From assembly GCF_004015795.1 (NCBI RefSeq), contig NZ_ML137221.1, positions 87,533 through 151,532 on the forward strand: DNA of 64,000 bases, read 5' to 3'. Every line of letters starts with the position of its first letter. Position 1 is the stretch's first letter. The stretch comes from Falsirhodobacter deserti (GTDB taxonomy: Bacteria > Pseudomonadota > Alphaproteobacteria > Rhodobacterales > Rhodobacteraceae). The notes beneath the pieces are model-generated. The model searched no databases. It was not told the origin of the DNA and saw nothing but the letters and a program-made list of their open reading frames with translations. Of the stretch, positions 28,901-37,399 are shown one piece after another. The translations under genes and the position numbers were made by a program.

Positions 28901-29255
28901 GGCGAAATCGTCGCCCCTGCGGGATGTCGCGGGCATGCTCCGCTCCTTCGACTATGCCGCGATGACCGTCATCGCGCGGCAGCGCCAAAGTTTTGGGCAG
29001 GGTGCGGAGCGCGAACTGGAACGCGTGGAAACCTGGCGCCAGACGGCGATGCGGGAATTCCAGACAGCCTATGCCGAACACTCCCGAGAGGTGGCGAGCC
29101 TTCCGGCGGATGCCGCGGCCCGCAAAACGCTGCTGGACTTCTTCCTGCTCCACAAGGCGGTTTATGAAGCCGGATACGAACTGGGCAACAGGCCTGCATG
29201 GGTTGGCATTCCGCTGAAGGGAATTCTTGATTTGCTGGGACGGGACGCAGAATGA
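25971..29255 (+). CDS. treS: Fused trehalose synthase (TreS) and maltokinase (Mak/Pep2)
   Basis: A bifunctional protein of 1094 residues. Residues 1-550 are trehalose synthase (GH13): [32 protein letters not shown], catalytic Asp in [10 protein letters not shown] (about 219), Glu in [11 protein letters not shown] (about 262) and LRNHDEL (about 327). Residues about 640-1090 are the maltokinase: [14 protein letters not shown] contains the catalytic Asp of the kinase fold, and [16 protein letters not shown] the metal-binding Asp. TreS interconverts trehalose and maltose; Mak makes maltose 1-phosphate for GlgE. The fused form is common in proteobacteria. The ATG at 25971 overlaps the glgE stop. 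Its own stop overlaps the glgB start. Confidence 0.94.
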   Translation: MEISAKKRDSANFAVRTGGVDRDQADWYKDAVIYQLHIKAFQDSNGDGIGDFAGLMQRLDYVQELGVTAIWLLPFYPSPLRDDGYDISDYRSINPSYGSMKDFKAFVAEAHKRGIRVITELVINHTSDQHPWFQRARKAKRGSAARDWYVWSDSDEKWPETRIIFLDTEKSNWTWDPVAGQFYWHRFYSHQPDLNFDNPRVLEEVLKVMRMWLDMGVDGLRLDAIPYLVERDGTNNENLSETHDVLKKIRADLDAHFPDRMLLAEANQWPEDTRPYFGDGDECHMGFHFPLMPRMYMALAQADRHPITDIIRQTPEIPELCQWGIFLRNHDELTLEMVTSEERDYLWQTYAAETRARINLGIRRRLAPLMQNNRRKIELMNSMLLSMPGTPIIYYGDEIGMGDNYYLGDRDGVRTPMQWSGDRNAGFSRAKPQQLYLPTIIDAVYGHQVINVEAQADDPSSLLNWMRRMITVRRQHPAFGRGTMVLLYPRNRKILAYLREHEGKAYLCVANLADSAQAVELDLSRHRGTVPIELTGRSAFPPIGDLPYMLTLPAYGFYWFALSDEGETPSWHEAMPGILPEFMTLTARDGRVETALGGREGTQFRKDVLPQWLPLQRWFAAKDEAIGAVRMTPLGSLEGGEHELVSLEVTVGDEEQSYLLPISARWGDENLRPGAPKLSYTLAKIRHTARVGALIDGAYDERLPQLLLDGLKEERSDGKLRFKGSDALRAIEEPGDPRQLGAEQSNLSIAFSDKIILKLYRRIRAGDQPDVEVARFLTEVAGYEHTPRYLGEVVHDTTTLAAAFAFVPNRGDAWTGIIDALMLELHEQEGWSSTSEVRPEAAAFDFPLSIGSLLGQRTAELHKALATETDDPSFKTEDLTQDQLGKWAQDAQAEAEALMSRLKQAAFPEDAAPLAETLLAAQDELFAKLHAITQMDPAFKLSRIHGDYHLGQVLLAQNDVAIIDFEGEPARTLAERRAKSSPLRDVAGMLRSFDYAAMTVIARQRQSFGQGAERELERVETWRQTAMREFQTAYAEHSREVASLPADAAARKTLLDFFLLHKAVYEAGYELGNRPAWVGIPLKGILDLLGRDAE

Positions 29256-31405
29256 CAAGTGTTTCATCGACGGAGATCGAGGCCATCCTGCGCGGCAGGC
29301 ACCATGACCCGTTCAGCATCCTGGGCCCCCACGACGGCGAGGTGCGGGTGTTCGCGCCCCAAGCATCGGAAGTGACGGTTCTTGACGCACGGGGTCGGAC
29401 CGCGTTGGAGCGTGTTCATCCCGAGGGCTTCTTCGCCGGCCCCATTGCCGACCGCGAATACCGGCTGGAGATGCGATCCGGCGATCATGTCTGGGAGGTG
29501 GACGACCCTTATCGTTTCGATCCGGTGATGGGGGAAATGGACGAATACCTTCTGGCCGAAGGGCGCCACCGGAAGCTTTATGAACGGATGGGGGCACATC
29601 CTGCGGTGCATCAGGGGGTCGAGGGCGTGGCTTTTGCCGTTTGGGCCCCTAATGCGCGGCGCGTCAGCGTTGTCGGTCATTTCAACGCATGGGATGGCAG
29701 GCGCCACCCGATGCGCAAGCGTCTTGGGCCGGGGATCTGGGAGTTGTTCATCCCCGGTCTCGTGCCCGGCGAAATCTACAAGTACGAGATCATCAGCGCC
29801 CATGGGGAGCGGATGCCCCTGAAGGCCGATCCTGTCGGCTTCTCCCATGAAAGCGCGCCGGGGACGGCGTCCGTGATAGCGTCGCAGCCGGAACACCGTT
29901 GGCAGGATGCAGGGTGGCTGGCTGAACGGGCACAGCGGCAGGACAGGACGGCCCCGATATCCATCTACGAGGTTCACCTCGGATCATGGCGACGGGGCGG
30001 TGCGGGCGAGATACTGGACTATGACGCGATCGCCGATCTGCTTGTTCCCTATCTGACCGAGATGGGCTTCACGCATGTGGAATTCCTGCCCGTGTCGGAG
30101 CATCCTTTCACCGGATCGTGGGGCTACCAGCCAATCGGCCTGTTTGCCCCCACCAGCCGTTACGGTTCGGCCGAGGCATTTGCGCGGTTGGTGGACAAGC
30201 TGCACATGGCCGGCATTGGCGTCATCATCGATTGGGTCCCGGCGCATTTTCCTTCGGACGCGCATGGGCTGAGCAGGTTCGACGGCACCGCGCTTTATGA
30301 ACATGCCGATCCAAGGCAGGGCTTCCACCGCGACTGGAACACGCTGATCTACAACTTCGGGCGGCGCGAGGTTGCCAACTTCCTGCAATCGAGCGCGCTT
30401 TACTGGCTGGACAAGTTCCACGTCGACGCGCTGCGCGTGGATGCGGTCGCCTCGATGCTGTACCTCGACTATTCGCGCGAAGCCGGCGAATGGATCCCCA
30501 ACGAGTTTGGCGGAAACGAGAATCTTGAAGCCATCGCCTTCCTGCGCGACGTGAACGAACGGGTGTGCGAGGATTATCCCGGTGCCATCACCATCGCTGA
30601 GGAATCGACCGCTTTTCCGAAGGTCAGCCGACCGGTTCAGGACGGTGGCCTCGGCTTCGGGTTCAAGTGGAACATGGGCTGGATGCATGACACGCTGGGC
30701 TATTTCCGGCAGGACCCGATCCATCGGCGGTACCATCAGGGCAGCCTGACCTTCGGGCTCGTCTATGCCTTCTCCGAAGATTTCGTGCTGCCGCTGAGCC
30801 ATGACGAGGTGGTGCATGGCAAGGGCTCCCTCATCCGGCAGATGGCCGGGGACAGGTGGCAGAAATTCGCGAACCTGCGCGCATATTTCGCGTTCATGTG
30901 GACCCATCCCGGCAAGAAGCTGCTGTTCATGGGCGGCGAGTTTGCGCAGGATCGGGAATGGAACCACGATCAGTCACTGGACTGGCACCTTCTGGACGAT
31001 CCGCTGCATCGGGGCATGCAAACCCTGATCGCGGATCTGAACCGCCTGTATCGCGACCGGCCGGCCCTTCACCGCATGGATTGCGATCCGGCGGGATTCG
31101 AGTGGATTGATACCAGCGATACGGTCCAAAGCGTGCTCGTCTATCTGCGCAAGGCAGATACGGACGCGCCGCCTGTGGTCGTGGTGTGCAATCTGACCCC
31201 GCAAGTGCACTTCGATTACCGGATCGGCGTGCCGCAAGGTGGAAAATGGCGCGAGGTTCTGAACACTGACAGCGACCGCTATGGCGGATCGAACGTCGGC
31301 AACCACGCCGTGATCGAGGCAGAGGATGTGCCTTGGCACGGGCGGAACTCTTCGCTGAGCCTCACTCTGCCCCCGCTTGCAGTGATCGTTCTTTCCCCGG
31401 AGTGA
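29252..31405 (+). CDS. glgB: 1,4-alpha-glucan branching enzyme GlgB
   Basis: A 717-residue branching enzyme (typical length 720-730). It has an N-terminal CBM48 pair ([37 protein letters not shown]), then the GH13 barrel with [17 protein letters not shown], catalytic Asp in [16 protein letters not shown] (about residue 393), Glu in [10 protein letters not shown] (about 446) and transition-state His/Asp in [13 protein letters not shown] (about 515). It introduces alpha-1,6 branches into the glucan made by GlgE. The gene overlaps the treS-mak stop by 4 bases, making glgE, treS-mak and glgB one coupled operon. There is no glgA or glgC in the window. Confidence 0.95.
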   Translation: MTSVSSTEIEAILRGRHHDPFSILGPHDGEVRVFAPQASEVTVLDARGRTALERVHPEGFFAGPIADREYRLEMRSGDHVWEVDDPYRFDPVMGEMDEYLLAEGRHRKLYERMGAHPAVHQGVEGVAFAVWAPNARRVSVVGHFNAWDGRRHPMRKRLGPGIWELFIPGLVPGEIYKYEIISAHGERMPLKADPVGFSHESAPGTASVIASQPEHRWQDAGWLAERAQRQDRTAPISIYEVHLGSWRRGGAGEILDYDAIADLLVPYLTEMGFTHVEFLPVSEHPFTGSWGYQPIGLFAPTSRYGSAEAFARLVDKLHMAGIGVIIDWVPAHFPSDAHGLSRFDGTALYEHADPRQGFHRDWNTLIYNFGRREVANFLQSSALYWLDKFHVDALRVDAVASMLYLDYSREAGEWIPNEFGGNENLEAIAFLRDVNERVCEDYPGAITIAEESTAFPKVSRPVQDGGLGFGFKWNMGWMHDTLGYFRQDPIHRRYHQGSLTFGLVYAFSEDFVLPLSHDEVVHGKGSLIRQMAGDRWQKFANLRAYFAFMWTHPGKKLLFMGGEFAQDREWNHDQSLDWHLLDDPLHRGMQTLIADLNRLYRDRPALHRMDCDPAGFEWIDTSDTVQSVLVYLRKADTDAPPVVVVCNLTPQVHFDYRIGVPQGGKWREVLNTDSDRYGGSNVGNHAVIEAEDVPWHGRNSSLSLTLPPLAVIVLSPE

Positions 31406-31412
31406 CGAGATG

Positions 31413-31436
31413 CGGCGCAGCTTCGAGGCCGCGCCG
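31413..31436. terminator. Hairpin between convergent glgB and malQ
   Basis: CGGCGC at 31413-31418 pairs with GCGCCG at 31431-31436 across a 12-base loop, just after the glgB stop and before the end of malQ (31461). It could act in both directions; there is no strong T-run. Confidence 0.4.
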
Positions 31437-31460
31437 TCGTCTCAAGGCCCAGCTGGCCCT

Positions 31461-33263
31461 TCAACCGCCGGCCTTCGGCCGCTCCTTGCGCAACCCGCGG
31501 GCGATTGACTGGAACAAGGGAACGTTCCCGATATCCTCCAGTGTGGTGCCAAGCTTGAGGCGCCAGTTCGGATATTCGTCCAAGGTGCTGGGTACGTTGA
31601 CGGGCTTGGTTTCGCCCACCATGTCCTCCAGCCGCGCCGCGAACAGAAGGGACGGAGTGCGGGCAAGATGCCGGTGCACCGCAGCGACCACTGCCTCTGG
31701 CGCGGCCTGTGTGGCGGTGGCGGGAACGTCATCTTCAGCTAGGAGGCCGCCCTTTTTCAGGTCTTGCAGCAACTCCGCGCGCTCTGTTTCGCGGGCAGTG
31801 GATTGATCATGTGCCGCCGCGTCGCTGATGAAGCCGAACGAGGCGCGCAGCCTGATGTCATCACCCATCCACCAGCCTTGAAAAGTCGGAAGGTCGTGGG
31901 TGGACAGGCAGGCAAGGGCAAGCGGCGGGTAATCTTCGGGCGGGATAAATCCGTCCTCGTTCCGCTCGAACATGAAGATGCGATAGGACAGGATGCCGGC
32001 TTCTGCCATGACATCGCGAAAACCGGGCGGCACGTTGCCCAGATCCTCGCCGATGACGATCGTCTTGTTGGCATGGGACGCATCGGCCAAGGCCCGCAGC
32101 ATATGTGCGATCGGATAACGGACATAGGTTCCCTCTGCGGGGCCGGCACCGTCCGGGATCAGGAACAACTGCCAAAGGCCCATTGCATGATCGATCCGCA
32201 ACGCGCCTGCCCGCTCTGTCGCGCCTTGCATCAGCGCCTGGTAAGGCGCCGCACGGCTATCGGCCATGCGCAGGGGTGACAGCGGCGCAAGGCCCCAATC
32301 CTGCCCATTCTCGTTGAAGTAATCGGGCGGCGCACCGATCCTGACCGAAGACATGACATCGCGGTCGCCCCAGCTGCCGGACCCTCCGGCCGCTTCCCCC
32401 ACTGCAAAATCAAGGTAAAGGCCAATGCCCATTCCGGCCGCATGACAAGCCGTGCGTGCAGCGTTCAGTTGGCGGTCCGCCTCGTATTGCAGCCAGCGAT
32501 GGAAAACACATGCGGATTGATCGGTGCGGGCAAATTCCGCGACGGCGGGGCTGTTCACGTCGCGGTACTGGGGGGGCCAGCATTGCCAGCCGGCCCCATG
32601 ACCGCGCTCCACCATGGTTTCCGAAAGCGCTTCAAACACCGCGTGACGTTCCAGATCCTCGCGGTCCTGATGATGGAACGACTGCGGCGCATCGGGTGAT
32701 CCCGCCTCGGCCCAGAGCTGGCGCAGCACCTGCATCTTCACGGCCGTGACGGCGGGATAATCCACCAGCTCCGCTTCGCGCAGATCGGCAAGGGTCTGGG
32801 GGGCGACCATATCCGGCCGAAATCCCGTCATCCGGTCCACTGCAAGGTATAACGGGTTGAGAAAGCGGCGGTTCGACGGCGAGAACGGGCTGCGAAGCGA
32901 CGGGTCGGACAGGAACAACGCGTGCAGCGGATTGAGGCCGATGAAGTCCGCCCCTGCAGCCCCGAGGATTTCCGCCAGCCTTTCCAGATCAGCAAAATCG
33001 CCTATGCCCCAGTTGCGCCCGGAGCGAAGCTGGTAAAGCTGCACCGCCACGCCCCAGACGCGCGGCGCATCCGGCGGCAGATAACAGCGCACACCCTCGG
33101 GCGCCCGAAGTTCATGAACGGGCGCGGATGGGGCAGCATTGCCACCCAGCACATCCAGCAAGGCCTCCAGCGTTTCGCGGGGAGCGGTATGCATCGTGCC
33201 GCCCATGCCTTCATATTCGGGCTGAATGCCGAAGCTGAGTGCGCGCGCCTGAACGCTGTTCAT
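31461..33263 (-). CDS. malQ: 4-alpha-glucanotransferase MalQ (amylomaltase)
   Basis: A GH77 enzyme of about 600 residues. Characteristic segments are WGVAVQLYQLRSGRNWGIGD at the barrel start, RIDHAMGLWQLFLIP with the catalytic Asp, VIGEDLGNVPPGFRDVM with the Glu, and STHDLPTFQGWW with the final Asp. I start at the ATG at 33261-33263 (MNSVQARAL); the frame continues upstream to 33497 but that part reads like non-coding sequence and would overlap the divergent gene at 33473. It disproportionates maltodextrins, which complements the GlgE/GlgB glucan cycle. It is convergent with glgB. Confidence 0.92.
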   Translation of the reverse strand: MNSVQARALSFGIQPEYEGMGGTMHTAPRETLEALLDVLGGNAAPSAPVHELRAPEGVRCYLPPDAPRVWGVAVQLYQLRSGRNWGIGDFADLERLAEILGAAGADFIGLNPLHALFLSDPSLRSPFSPSNRRFLNPLYLAVDRMTGFRPDMVAPQTLADLREAELVDYPAVTAVKMQVLRQLWAEAGSPDAPQSFHHQDREDLERHAVFEALSETMVERGHGAGWQCWPPQYRDVNSPAVAEFARTDQSACVFHRWLQYEADRQLNAARTACHAAGMGIGLYLDFAVGEAAGGSGSWGDRDVMSSVRIGAPPDYFNENGQDWGLAPLSPLRMADSRAAPYQALMQGATERAGALRIDHAMGLWQLFLIPDGAGPAEGTYVRYPIAHMLRALADASHANKTIVIGEDLGNVPPGFRDVMAEAGILSYRIFMFERNEDGFIPPEDYPPLALACLSTHDLPTFQGWWMGDDIRLRASFGFISDAAAHDQSTARETERAELLQDLKKGGLLAEDDVPATATQAAPEAVVAAVHRHLARTPSLLFAARLEDMVGETKPVNVPSTLDEYPNWRLKLGTTLEDIGNVPLFQSIARGLRKERPKAGG

Positions 33264-33472
33264 GTCGAAGCCATCTTTTTCTGACAAAGGCCTGCCCCGG
33301 TTCTTGCTGTGGGTTGATGTGCCCTGCAGCAACGCTTGCCCCAAGCACTTGTTCCGGCACTTGCGGGTGCGCCCTCCAGCGTCAGATGCCGAAACCGTGA
33401 GGGGATGCAAAGGTGACAAAGCGGCACCCGTGTCCTTAATTCGGACAACCACCCTCACATCGCGGAGAGCGC

Positions 33473-34729
33473 ATGGGCGACCCTTCCCCTTCGGCACAAC
33501 GATCCGGCGACCGCTATGCGCGGGAACTGGAGCGGCATCTTGACTGGCTTGATACCTTCACCTCCACGGCGCTTGGCGTTCTGGCGGCTGCCTCGGGGAT
33601 ATACACCTATATCGGGGTGCGAACGCTGCTTGACGATCCGGGCCTTTGGACAACCTTCGCCGCACTTGCCTATTCCGTTGCCGTGTCGGTCGCGATCTTC
33701 GTGTTCTGGTCCTATATGCTGCGGCTGCTGCCGGCGGTGCGTTCCGCCGCCTCGCGGGTGGGGCTGCTTCTGACGATGGCGCTTGGCTGCTGCGCGATCA
33801 TCGCGATGTCGGCATGGCTGAACGCTGCGGCGCTTGCAGGCGGGGCGGCGGTGGAAACGCACATGGCCACCACGGTGCAGGATTATCAGGCCTCACTGGA
33901 ACGGGCCCATGCCAATGCAGTGGCAGGCCAGTCACTGTCGCGGGACGTGGCACGGGTTCGGCAAAGCTTTCAGGACCTGTCCGAGCAGGAGGCGAGCGGA
34001 TCGCTGTCAGGCTTTTCCGGTCGCGGCGCAGTTTTCAGAGTTCTGACCCAGAAAAGCGCCGAGCTTCAGGCGCTTGAAGACCAGATCGCAGCCGTGGAAA
34101 CACCGATCAAGGCTGCCTTCGGCCAAGGCAATGCCATCCTGTCGCGCATGCGGGGCCTGTCTACGCAACCCGGCGCATTGGAGGATCGGACCGTCCGCTT
34201 TTCAGCCGACGCGGTCGAACTGTCGGGGCTTATCACGCAACTTCGCCAGTTGAACCCGGCACCGCTGGTTGCCCGCGCCGCGTCCGACCTGTCGGAGGCT
34301 GTCGTTCTGCCGGAACTGGATGGCACCACGGCCGAAATGCGGGCCGGCCAATCCAGCACCATCACCTCGGTCCTGTCGCTTGTGGAACAGCGGGCCACCA
34401 CCCTGCTGACGGCCGCGAACGAGGTGTTGGCCCTGCCCCAACCGGACGAGGCCGTTTATGCCCCGATGTCCGCCGCCGATGCCGTGATCGCCTATGCGGG
34501 CAACTTCATTCCGGCATGGGCGGGTGCCATCGCCATAGACCTGCTTCCGGCCATTCTTGTTTTCACGATGATGGTCGTTCAGGCCGCGATCCGCAGCGGG
34601 CGCGGCGAAGGCCATACCGATGACCGGATGACGGTGGGCGAACTGCGGGCGGCGCTTGCTGCCGCCGAATTGTTGCGCCAGCCCCCGCCCGAGGAGCCGC
34701 GCCCGGCACTTACGCGGCCGGAGGCCTGA
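33473..34729 (+). CDS. Membrane protein of unknown function with long non-membrane middle domain
   Basis: A 418-residue protein I do not recognise. After a hydrophilic, charged N terminus (RYARELERHLDWLDT) come three hydrophobic segments near residues 25-48, 60-85 and 95-115 (LLLTMALGCCAIIAMSAWL). Residues about 120-335 are hydrophilic and helix-rich with many Ala, Gln and Ser (QALEDQIAAVETPIKAAFG), suggestive of a coiled-coil or bundle outside the membrane. A fourth segment lies at 340-375 (WAGAIAIDLLPAILVFTMMV), then a polar tail rich in Pro and Glu. The next gene starts 2 bases after its stop, so the two are co-transcribed. The plan resembles a sensor or scaffold, but function is unknown. 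Confidence 0.75.
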   Translation: MGDPSPSAQRSGDRYARELERHLDWLDTFTSTALGVLAAASGIYTYIGVRTLLDDPGLWTTFAALAYSVAVSVAIFVFWSYMLRLLPAVRSAASRVGLLLTMALGCCAIIAMSAWLNAAALAGGAAVETHMATTVQDYQASLERAHANAVAGQSLSRDVARVRQSFQDLSEQEASGSLSGFSGRGAVFRVLTQKSAELQALEDQIAAVETPIKAAFGQGNAILSRMRGLSTQPGALEDRTVRFSADAVELSGLITQLRQLNPAPLVARAASDLSEAVVLPELDGTTAEMRAGQSSTITSVLSLVEQRATTLLTAANEVLALPQPDEAVYAPMSAADAVIAYAGNFIPAWAGAIAIDLLPAILVFTMMVVQAAIRSGRGEGHTDDRMTVGELRAALAAAELLRQPPPEEPRPALTRPEA

Positions 34730-34731
34730 AG

Positions 34732-35448
34732 ATGTCGGTTCTGTCATCGCCGCGGAAGGCGATCCGGGCAGTCCTTTTCGCCCAGGTGGCGCTGGCGGGG
34801 GCGATCGTGGCCCTGGACCTGCTGGGAGCGCCGGACACTGCCGCGCCGGGGCTTTTCGCCCCGCCGGCCGAAGGCCCCAGCGTCCGGCCCTATCGCCCCG
34901 ACCTGCGCCCCGCCGCGCCCGGAACGCCAGCGATGCGGCCGATGTCGAAGTCGCTGGTATTCACTGCCGAGGACGGGGCGATCCGCGTCACCGGCCAGAT
35001 CGCACCCGGTGATGCCGACAGGTTCGTGTCATGGCTGGATCAGAACCGGCTTGCCGAAACCAGTGTCTCGCTGGACAGTTCCGGCGGATCGGTTCCGGAC
35101 GGTATGGCCATCGGACGGACCATCCGCTCTGCCGGATATACGACCGAAGTGGCCGAAGGTTCTGTCTGCATGTCTGCCTGCCCCTACATGCTGGCAGGCG
35201 GCGTGGAACGCATTGTGGCCAAGGGCGGCATCGTCGGCGTTCACCAGCATTATTTCGGCGAGAACACGATCCTGCCCGCTTTCATGGCCGTGAAGGACGT
35301 GCAGCGTGGGCAGGCAAGCGTGATGGACTTCCTGACGGAAATGGGGGTGGACCTGCGCGTGATGTCCTATGCCCTCAGAACCCCGCCGGAGGAGATCTAT
35401 GTCCTTGATCCGGATCTGATGCGTGACCTGCGGCTGACGACGCACTGA
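34732..35448 (+). CDS. Membrane-anchored ClpP/crotonase-fold protein (COG3904-like)
   Basis: A 238-residue protein with an N-terminal hydrophobic anchor or signal (AVLFAQVALAGAIVALDLL), a Pro-rich linker to about residue 70, and a ClpP/crotonase-like domain: VTGQIAPGDADRFVSWL, VSLDSSGGSVPDGMAIG with the oxyanion-type GGS loop, and VCMSACPYMLAGGVER where a Ser (SACPYM) is at the place of the ClpP nucleophile helix; GIVGVHQHYF follows with His residues. This pattern is that of periplasmic predicted proteins of COG3904. Whether it is an active peptidase is not proven. Tight linkage to the preceding membrane protein (2-base gap) suggests a shared envelope function. Confidence 0.7.
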   Translation: MSVLSSPRKAIRAVLFAQVALAGAIVALDLLGAPDTAAPGLFAPPAEGPSVRPYRPDLRPAAPGTPAMRPMSKSLVFTAEDGAIRVTGQIAPGDADRFVSWLDQNRLAETSVSLDSSGGSVPDGMAIGRTIRSAGYTTEVAEGSVCMSACPYMLAGGVERIVAKGGIVGVHQHYFGENTILPAFMAVKDVQRGQASVMDFLTEMGVDLRVMSYALRTPPEEIYVLDPDLMRDLRLTTH

Positions 35449-35518
35449 CACTGCGTCACCAGTTGCGGTGGCACTGGGGCGCATGACGCGGGAAGCGCCG
35501 CGGCCTTCCTGCGGCCAC

Positions 35519-36418
35519 TTATGGCGCTTGGCGCGCAAGACCAGCGGGACGGCCCGCCTCCTTCCGCATCCAGTCAAGAAGCGCCCTCATCGCAGGATTG
35601 AGGTTACGATCCGCGGGGATGGTCAGCCAATAGCCGCCAAGCGTCACGGTCGTGTCGAAAGGTTGCACAAGGCGCGCTGAGGCGAGATCGGCCTCGAACA
35701 TCGGCAGGGGAAGAAGGGCGATGCCGTGCCCGCGCGCCGCCAGATCCGCCATCGCAATGGAACTGTCAAAAACCGGGCCGGTCGGTGCAGGACCAGCCAC
35801 CCCTGCCTCGCCGAACCATTGGGTCCATTCGTCGCTGCGATAGCTGCGAAGCAGCCTTTGCTTGGGCAGGTCCTCCGGGCCGGTCAGTTGCGCCGCAACC
35901 TCCGGCGTGCAAAGCGGTGACATGGGCACTGGCATGATCGGCAGCGCCTCCAGGCCGGGCCAGCGCCCGTTTCCGAAGCGGACAGCCAGATCCAGCCCCT
36001 CGCGGGCAATCTCCACGCGGTTATTGTGGGTTGAAATGCGCAGGACAATCTCGGGGAACTGCCTCTCGAACGAGGCGAGGCGCGGGATCAACCATCCTGC
36101 GGCAAAGGTTGTCACGACGCCAAGGTTCAGAACTTCCACCTGGCGCTGGCCGGAAACACGATCAAGGGCCCGGCCGATGTCGTTCAGGCTGCGCTCCAGC
36201 ACGGGGAAGATGATCTGCGCTTCTTCCGTCAGGGTCAGCCCGGCGGGGGTTCTCAGGAACAGTGTTGCGCCGATCAACTCCTCCAACCGTGCGATCTGGT
36301 GACTGACGGCGGCCTGCGTCACGCGCAGTTCCACCGCCGCGCGGGTGAAGCTTCCTTGCCGCGCAGCCACTTCGAAAGCGCGCAGGGCGTTCAACGGAAT
36401 GTCGGGCCGATCTGCCAT
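35519..36418 (-). CDS. ampR: AmpR-like LysR-family regulator of beta-lactamase
   Basis: A LysR regulator of about 299 residues: N-terminal helix-turn-helix (PLNALRAFEVAARQGSFTRA, VTQAAVSHQIARLEELIG) and effector domain (LNLGVVTTFAAGWLIPRL). Both the GcvA/AmpR-type N terminus and its position, divergent from a class A beta-lactamase with 105 bases between, identify it as AmpR. I start at MADRPDIPLN (36416-36418); the in-frame extension to 36505 would cover the operator region. AmpR proteins respond to cell-wall fragments or UDP-MurNAc-pentapeptide and control the neighbouring bla gene. Confidence 0.88.
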   Translation of the reverse strand: MADRPDIPLNALRAFEVAARQGSFTRAAVELRVTQAAVSHQIARLEELIGATLFLRTPAGLTLTEEAQIIFPVLERSLNDIGRALDRVSGQRQVEVLNLGVVTTFAAGWLIPRLASFERQFPEIVLRISTHNNRVEIAREGLDLAVRFGNGRWPGLEALPIMPVPMSPLCTPEVAAQLTGPEDLPKQRLLRSYRSDEWTQWFGEAGVAGPAPTGPVFDSSIAMADLAARGHGIALLPLPMFEADLASARLVQPFDTTVTLGGYWLTIPADRNLNPAMRALLDWMRKEAGRPAGLARQAP

Positions 36419-36424
36419 GAGTTT

Positions 36425-36497
36425 ATCTTGTGCCGATCCTGAGGCTTTGTCGTCTCCCTCCACCATATCGACTGCTTTACGACAAACGACACAAGAT
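36425..36497. promoter_or_regulatory. Candidate AmpR operator region with two nested inverted repeats
   Basis: ATCTTGTG (36425-36432) is repeated inverted as CACAAGAT (36490-36497), and TTTGTCGT (36446-36453) is repeated inverted as ACGACAAA (36479-36486). Both pairs are perfect 8-base arms and lie between the divergent ampR and bla starts. I infer regulator binding sites; the classical AmpR box itself was not identified. Confidence 0.5.
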
Positions 36498-36523
36498 TTC
36501 TTCATCCAGACAGGAAACAGCTG

Positions 36524-37399
36524 ATGGTGTCCCTACCCCTTTTTCTGCGGCGGCTTGCCGACGCCGCCGCAGCAACGCTTCTGGCCGCCCCCGCTTTGCA
36601 TGCAGCGCCGGATCCGCTTCCCGCCACCATCACCCGGTGGGAAACGCAGCTTTCCGCCCGCATCGGCGTGGCCCTGCATGACAGCGGGTCGGGCCAAAGC
36701 TGGGGCTACCGCGAGGATGAACGGTTTCCCCTGAACAGCACGGTCAAGGTTCCGATCTGCGGCGGGATTCTGGCGCTTGCCGATCAGGACCAGCTTGAGC
36801 TGGAGGAAGGCGTCACGATCACGGAAGGCGATATCCTTTCCTATGCCCCTGTCACCCGCGAACATGTGGGGGAACAGCTGACGGTAAGCGATCTGTGTTT
36901 TGCGGCGCTGGATCGCAGCGACAACACCGCTGCAAACCTGCTGATCAGGCGGGCGGGCGGCGTGGGCGCACTGACGGAATTCCTGCGCGGGATCGGTGAC
37001 GATGTGACCCGTCTGGACCGGATGGAACCCGAGTTGAACAGCTACGACACCGGAGAGCTGCGCGACACCACCACCCCCGCCGCCATGATCGCCACGCTTC
37101 AGCGGCTGGCGCAGGGAGATGCGTTGCAACCTGCCTCGCAGGAACGGCTGGTTGGCTGGATGCAGCCGGGCGGCGTGACGGGTCCGCTTCTTCGCCCCTC
37201 GATCCCCGAAGGATGGGACATCGCCGACAAGTCAGGTGCCGGTGATAACAGCCGCAGCATCGTGGCGATGATCACCCCGCCAGGTGGCGCGCCCGCTTTC
37301 CTTGCCATCTACATCGCGCAAACCGATGCCGACCTGAACACGCGCAACGCCGCCGTGGCCGAAATCGGCGCGGAACTCGTCCGGATACTGAAGGACTAG
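36524..37399 (+). CDS. bla: Class A (serine) beta-lactamase, chromosomal/plasmid AmpR-linked
   Basis: A 291-residue exported enzyme that hydrolyses beta-lactams in the periplasm. A signal region (LADAAAATLLAAPALHAA) is followed by all class A motifs: Ser72-Thr-Val-Lys75 (S70-x-x-K motif, here STVK rather than the usual STFK), Ser132-Asp-Asn134 (SDN), Glu168 in EPELN (E166-x-x-L-N) and Lys236-Ser-Gly (KTG/KSG motif). AGGAAA precedes the ATG. It is divergent from ampR and convergent, with a 4-base overlap, with the antiporter gene. The substrate spectrum cannot be predicted. Confidence 0.93.
   Translation: MVSLPLFLRRLADAAAATLLAAPALHAAPDPLPATITRWETQLSARIGVALHDSGSGQSWGYREDERFPLNSTVKVPICGGILALADQDQLELEEGVTITEGDILSYAPVTREHVGEQLTVSDLCFAALDRSDNTAANLLIRRAGGVGALTEFLRGIGDDVTRLDRMEPELNSYDTGELRDTTTPAAMIATLQRLAQGDALQPASQERLVGWMQPGGVTGPLLRPSIPEGWDIADKSGAGDNSRSIVAMITPPGGAPAFLAIYIAQTDADLNTRNAAVAEIGAELVRILKD

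Noticed and set aside
26928..29267. A 779-codon open frame on the minus strand
   Set aside because: It is the reverse shadow of the treS-maltokinase gene; its text is rich in His, Arg and Gln without any motif, while the forward frame has complete catalytic motifs.
31461..33497. malQ starting at 33497
   Set aside because: The extra 78 codons have no amylomaltase-like sequence and would overlap the divergent gene at 33473; the start at 33263 fits the family.
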